From: Ectobius pallidus | Taxonomy: Eukaryota; Arthropoda; Insecta; Blattodea; Ectobiidae | DNA: 64,000 nucleotides | Direction: 5' to 3' | Assembly: GCA_964059195.1 (NCBI GenBank) | Contig: CAXKWD010000005.1 | Span: 139,959,686-140,023,685 of the forward strand | Shown here: positions 58,004-64,000 of the stretch, one piece after another | Layout: every line of letters starts with the position of its first letter | Numbering within the stretch: the first letter of the stretch is position 1 | Made by a program: the position numbers and the translations under genes | The notes under the pieces: generated by a model | Databases searched by the model: none | Told to the model about the DNA's origin: nothing | What the model saw: only the letters and a program-made list of their open reading frames with translations

Positions 58004-60697
58004 TAAGGTCATATTTATTTCCTTTTACCATAAAAACATTAATTAGCAAAAAATAATTACATTGACCTATGTATTAAAACAAAGACAATAAACTAATAAA
58101 AATAGTGCAAGAGATGGGAAATAAAGATTAAAACTACGTTACAAGTATTACAAATTATAACTTGAACCAAAGAAATTTAAACGTTGTAAACAATATTTAG
58201 AAACACCCTGTATATGTATACTCTAGACTGGATGAATACACATGATAATAGTATAAAAATATGAGTGTAAATTTTATTTTAGTTATCTACGATCAACTAT
58301 GATTTGGCATTAAATCAAGTCTTAATCCATTTTCTAGTAATAACTTATAATAAAAAGATTATTTAGTGAATAAGTTTAGTTAATGTTGTACTAGCGAAAC
58401 CAAAATCTTTGTAAAATGATTTGAGTCCTCTATTATGTTCTGATATCTGTCTGATGAATTGTTTCCTCATCCTGTACTTCCTGACCAACCACAAAGGGTT
58501 AATGTCTGATAACTGGATTATTACGGACGACAAATAAGTTCACAGCGACATTAGAATTAGATAAGAAAAACAGTACATCCGTCAGCAGACAATAGCATAA
58601 GGCGCGTGGAATATAATTTAAAATACCGCCCACAATGTCTCGCTATGTGAATCAACGTAGTTTTTAAAATAATTATGCATGTTCATTATACGGATTGCAT
58701 ATCCAAAGCAACGTTATGGTCTGTTGGAGACATTCAATTCTTTAATCTGTGACGTAGGTGAATCAAGTGATATAACGCATTGGTATAATAGGCCAGTAGA
58801 GTCACGCGGGCCTTTATCATAATGAACCATCCGTGCAGGTACCTCGTTTCTCCAGGGTCAGGATTTCGAGTTCGTAAGCCTTACCGGAACAAAAATGAAG
58901 TTTTTATTGTACTTACTTATTTTAACCAAAATAGAAATACATGAACGAATAATAACTTTTTCGCTTGAACGTTATCAGTTAATATTACATTTAAATTTTC
59001 TAAATTTTGACTTCACTAAACCGATCTATCGTCTCTTCTTAAATAAGCAAAGTTACAAAGTTGTTTTAAGTTTCATGAATAGTGTTTTTGCAAAATTGTA
59101 ATATCTATATGTAGTTTACTGTATATTCTGTATATATGTTTAATCTATAACCCTAATATGCCATCTGATAAAATAGGGTTCTGTAATTTTGGGAATTAAA
59201 AAAAATAATAGCTTTAATGGTATACCAATTTAAACGTTTAATTATCCTTAAAACATACTAACAATTATATTTAAGCAAATTAATTTCCTCAAATGAACAA
59301 TAAACTGAATTTTAAAAGTGTTATTTCATGTATATTGATTATGAAACATAAACTGTGATAAGTAAATATAATATGCTTTTAACATCTTTATTTAACTTAT
59401 ATTTTCGCCCAGGCCAGTAGCCACCCTGAGCTCATATTCCGCCCACCCTCAAAATGTTATTTTCAATTATGATTACAACAATGCCATCTTTTTCAATTTA
59501 GTTCATTTATTCGCTTTTTAGCATTCCAAGTGTAGAAGATATGAAAGTTGCAAAGAAGTTCTTACGTAAGAAAACATTGAAAAATCCCTTTACTTCGAAC
59601 AGCTCTAAGTGACAAGAATAGGAACGCCTTTGAGGACTGTTGTAATGGGATGAATATCCTTTCACGCTGGCCGTGAGTAGGCTAAGGTGGAAAGGTAGAG
59701 TCAAACTGAAAAATTCAATGCCATAATGTTATAATGTTAGCAGATGTAAAAACTCAGGAGTGATAGACAGGCGAACATGCTTGCCACACAATGGTTCAAA
59801 TCCCAGGCGGCACACTTCTACGACACTGGTGTTCAAAAGTTGGTGCCACGGTAAGACAAACGTTTCAATTCCGGTGGCGAATATGTTGAAAAATAGCTGA
59901 ACACCGGCTGTATCTGTTGCAATAAATATTTCCTTGAAATTGTGTTTTGTTTCTGTAAACGGTCCCAGGGAAATTTACTTTATGGACGTGCCTCGTATTT
60001 TACAGTTTATGATTTATATAACACATCAGACAAACCTAGCCCATCCTGGAAAAAAAAAAAATTATTGCTCATCCTGATCTTGAATTCTGGCTAAGAGTAT
60101 GTTATACAATTATAAAACTATACAATTAGATTAATAATCGTATTCAAATACGAACCTTAAGTTAATCCCCGGTAAATCAGCACACAAATTTTACAAATAT
60201 ATCGGTCATTTGGAAAAGGACACATGTACACTACTCTTTCAATACTGTTTTTTGCACTTTCTTATACCTTTTTAACCGAAATGTAAGTGATACTTTATTA
60301 AAAGATATACATATTTTCATACAGTCATGTAATACATTTCCATTATTTTACGGTCGTCATGCAGTTTTAAATATCGTTAATTACTTTAGTGGCAAAAACG
60401 CGCAGAGTGTATTTTCAGTACCGGTAACATCACTTTTTGTGTATATTGTATTATATCAGACACAGTCAACATTTTAAAACTATTCCGGTCTGCTGATTTT
60501 CCATTAAAAAATCTTTATGAGTGGGAAAAAGTATATACTGAAAAATCGATGTGTTTTTAATGAGCAACATACCTTTACAGGCGGCAGTTTTTGTGTGAAA
60601 ACGTTGTGCAAACCGAGTCAGTAGAGCATATAGCCTAATGAGAGTGATATTGAAATGATCCCACACCAAGGCCAAATCAGTACATCCCAGCATCGCC
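58004..60697. other. intergenic; one SINE-like patch
   Basis: No supported gene. At about 59755-59850 a tRNA-like stretch (GATAGACAGGCGAACATGC, then GGTTCAAATCCC) may be a SINE head. A frame at 58895-59101 starts MKFLLYLLILTK but has no donor or cysteine pattern. Confidence 0.45.
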
Positions 60698-60740
60698 ATG
60701 AAGCTAGCTGTCATCTGTATCACTCTCTTCCTCATCATCA
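60698..60740 (+). CDS. signal-peptide exon G, gene continues beyond the window
   Basis: ATG plus KLAVICITLFLII ends in phase 1 with A/GTAAGT, the same junction form as gene F. It fits the first exon of the cysteine-rich family. From 60741 to 64000 I find no second exon with the expected cysteine spacing, so it should lie to the right of the window. Other F-family introns reach 3.5-4.3 kb, which makes this plausible. Confidence 0.55.
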
Positions 60741-61010
60741 GTAAGTTAACAAGTCATGATTTCACTAGGCGTCGCAAGTATTTTGTTTGAATTTAAAAGC
60801 TGAAGTTAGATGTGTCTGAACTGTGAAGTTTTATCTTGCCTTTTTTTTTTACTTTTTTGTAGATTGTGTCTTTTTTTTTAAATTTACCTTTTTTTAATCT
60901 TTTAAAAATGTAGTATTCTCCTAACGGTATTAAAAATTTATGAATTAATAATTCTAGAGTGATAGGGAGAAAGCGAATAAGTCAAAATACCAAAGTTTCA
61001 TTAAAGACAG

Positions 61011-61267
61011 AAAACAATTTATTTTCACAGCATTGTTACAGTATTTAGATCAACCCACCCAGATATTTTTACACAGTATCTTATACACAGTATTTTTACA
61101 CAGTATCTTATACTGTGTAAAAATATCAGGTGGATTGAACTAAATATTGTAACAGTGCAGTATTTAGATCAACCCACCCAGATATTTTTACACAGTATAA
61201 GATACTGTGTAAAAATATCTGGTGGATTGAACTAAATATTGTAACAATGCTGTGGAAATAAATTGTT
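61011..61267. repeat. nested palindrome with tandem units in gene G intron
   Basis: A unit of about 100 bases running GTATTTAGATCAACCCACCC to ACTAAATATTGTAACA, itself palindromic about TACACAGTATAAGATACTGT, is present twice in tandem. The first unit has an extra ACACAGTATTTTT. The outer ends AACAATTTATTTTCACAGC and the inverse at 61249-61267 make the whole block a foldback. Confidence 0.9.
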
Positions 61268-64000
61268 GTTTGTATAATATTCATAATGTAGGCCTACTGC
61301 GAAAAAGAAATCGCCTGTGCGACACTGAACTTTTGAAACCAACCTATTTTATTTTATTACGTCTTTATTTCATTTTATTTTATTTTACTTTTAGTCTACC
61401 AAACTAAAAAATTACATGGCAGACTCTATTTATAATCAAATAAAGAAACAACATTACGAAAAACAACAAAAGAACACTAAAAGAAATCAATTAAAACAAC
61501 ACACACTCAATTACAATAATTACAAATGAATAAAGTTAACAAATAGAAGAACAATAATTACACTGCTTTGTGATCTTATGACTGCATGCTAAAAATTTTG
61601 CAAATATTTCTATAAAAGACTGTTCTGGATTGAAATAGATTTGTATCAAATTCATTACATTGATTATTGTACAAAAGGGGAGAATTCCTGTAATAATTTG
61701 TTCGTGCTTATAGGAGGAGCATACAGATGTAATTTTGATATTAACTTTCACAGCTCCTTATAGCATGTATTTAATTATACAAAAATTTTAAACTAGTAAC
61801 TTTTCGCATTAATCTATACCTATATTTCATTGCCTCATCAGCAACTGTAATTCAATCGACGTTTATTTATTTATTCATTCGTTCATATAAATAGATACTT
61901 TTATACCTTTAACCCTTGAACGAAAGAACTGAAAATTTTTAGTTTACGATTTTCGAGTATACTAAAAGGCTATGACGGACAACAAAGAAAATGCCATTGC
62001 AAGAATGTATCTTTTAAGGGAGTAACGCATCTTTCCTAAGTTATCAAGTTCCTGGATAATGAACCCAAGCTGAAATCGGACAAACCAGTCTTTAAAGAGC
62101 ACACACGTGCTCTGAAGAAATAGAACAATATTAAAAATTGAATCACTTTCCCTTCGCAATAATAGCAGTAAACTCAGCAGTACTGAGACACTATCACCCC
62201 AAGTGCGAAAGCTCCGTACGGTGTTACTAGTAAAACTAATCAAATACTATTATTACTAAAATTTAGCACACAACAATCGATAGCACAACAAGTGAGTAGT
62301 CAAATATACAAACAGGCAAGACCCGGAAGGCGAAATATGCATGAAAATATGTTTCAAAATCTGTAATATATGCTCCAGACCCAAGAAGTGTACTTTCATT
62401 TAAGTAGTACTTTACGTTCTCTTGATAACTGTATTACATTTTAAATTAAAGAAAATACTAGAAGTTGTATACATTACAATACAAAAGTTTAAAAGAAAAA
62501 GAAAGAAACAAGTTTAATGCAACAAATTCTAGTCATTTGAAAACCAATGAAGTGAAACGTCGCTATAATATTATAAAATCAGTTCCGAAAACATTAGGCC
62601 ATGTACATCAATTACTGTACAGACATGAATATGTACTGTAGGCCTACAGGTTCTCAGACATTAATATGGCCAGATATGCAATGAATGTTTGTATTAACGG
62701 AGATATACACAATATTTAAAATGAGACAAATTAATGAAATTTATGTACAAATGTAGGCCTATAGATTTTAATCTGGTTGAGTGGAGCAAGACTCAAGACC
62801 TTAAACTTTGCTATATAAAATAAATATTTTAATATGAGGCAAAAACTATGCACTGTTGCTAATTTAACATAATGCAACATTATGAAAAATGAAACCAATT
62901 TTCTGTTACTTCTTTCACGTCTTGTATACATTTTAACACTAGCATTTAACAGATATGTAGATTTAAAAGTGCATTATGAAAAATATGATTTTTCATCAAC
63001 TTCCGGGCCCTGTAATTAATTACGAGTTATGACATTTCCTTGTGTCTACTTACCCCGAACAGAAAGAAGAAAGAGTAAGTATTCATAACAGCATGACTTA
63101 CCTGAAACATTAGAGAAAAAAGAGCATATTAGAAGTCATATTCGGATTATCTGTATGAATTCATTCCCAATACTACATCCTCTAACTGTACCATAGACAC
63201 TTTGGCCTACAGGCAGTGGAAATGCTGTGTTCGATTCTAAAATGTTATCTCTCGTATCATGTATGCAATTAAAAAATAATGAAACCCTCATTCAATACTA
63301 TAATTCTAAAATTACATTACATCCTGTTTAGCCAAATGTAGTTATGGAGTCTTTATATCTAAAATTTAAAAAATCATATAACTTAGATTTTCACTCCTTT
63401 TAAAACAGGTTTATCTATTGGTACCTACTATTATCATGATCATTTATTTTTCATTACCTATTGCAATCGATACCATGTCATGACTTTCGAAAAATTCTTT
63501 CATATCTTGACGTTTCATGCCTCCCTAAGTACGAAACCATCGCCTGTCCAAAAAATGTTTTTGTGATATTTATTTTTATATATATATAAGTTATATATAT
63601 ATATATCTTTACACGCTAGCGGCCGTAATTTTGAGTAGCGAAAATGATAAAGAAAAACAGAAAAATTATAACGATAGACACTTGCGATTGCTTAATTTAC
63701 ATATGTATGTGTTATATTTAGGGCCCTGATTTATTGGTGAAATAAAATGGCTGATTTCGGTGTTAACTTCCTTCTATTTCGGTGGGTATTTCGTGAAATA
63801 AATTACTTATACTACATTGGGAACATTGCGCAATGATAAACTTTGCTTCTTTATTTACATGAACTAACACCCTCCCCCATTTCTATATTCTTCTGCCCTT
63901 GTATGAACTGAAGTAACTTTCGATTTAGGCATGATTAGAGTTATTGTTCAAATATAATGACGAGAAGTATTATCGTAATTTTTACTAAACACCATCAGAC
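61268..64000. other. intron of gene G or intergenic
   Basis: No exon or element supported. A (TA)n tract lies at 63575-63607. Sequence is AT-rich throughout. Confidence 0.45.

Noticed and set aside
58895..59101. Frame starting MKFLLYLLILTK as another signal exon
   Set aside because: No GT donor at the expected phase and no cysteine-rich partner; the frame runs on into ordinary AT-rich codons.

Overview
The window is AT-rich eukaryotic DNA with GT-AG introns, long intergenic stretches, (TTA)n microsatellites, tRNA-derived SINEs and many small DNA transposons. It looks like a large, repeat-rich insect genome. A hemimetabolous insect such as a cockroach or termite is my best guess, from overall character only. 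There are no bacterial operons, CRISPR arrays or true tRNA/rRNA genes.

The host genes are few, small and split. On the minus strand lie two paralogous two-exon genes for secreted multi-cysteine proteins (A, 3848-5672; B, 13253-15846). Each sits in one copy of a roughly 7 kb tandem segmental duplication (about 2415-9580 and 9581-17370). On the plus strand is a complete five-exon lipocalin gene (22322-27616). It is followed by a run of two-exon genes for short secreted cysteine-rich peptides: C (29752-31272), D (32807-34745), E (43781-48313) and F (53123-56868). There is also an orphan signal-peptide exon H (41718-41778) and a signal-like exon G (60698-60740) whose second exon must lie beyond the window. 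A paralogue of C survives only as flanking and 3' sequence (37575-37885).

All the cysteine-rich genes share one architecture. A short first exon encodes the signal peptide and ends after codon base 1 (phase 1 intron). One second exon carries the whole mature peptide, built on a cysteine framework of the form C-x(3,4)-C-x(2)-G-x(2)-C ... P-C-x(n)-C-x-P. This looks like a rapidly evolving, locally duplicating family of secreted peptides. Its function cannot be read from the sequence; defence, binding of small partners or protease inhibition are possible.

The rest is largely mobile DNA. Precise target-site duplications or an empty site define several hAT-type elements (10416, 11054, 12207, 18121, 19307, 40094), an element with 0.7 kb inverted repeats carrying a spliced reading frame (6157-8534), a pogo/Tigger-like element (48512), a Helitron-like element (55591), two copies of a 2.5 kb element (35058, 44729), two copies of a 0.6 kb element (31517, 41024), foldback elements (14768, 43881, 61011), LINE fragments and several SINEs. 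Comparing the two duplication units dates several insertions relative to the duplication.
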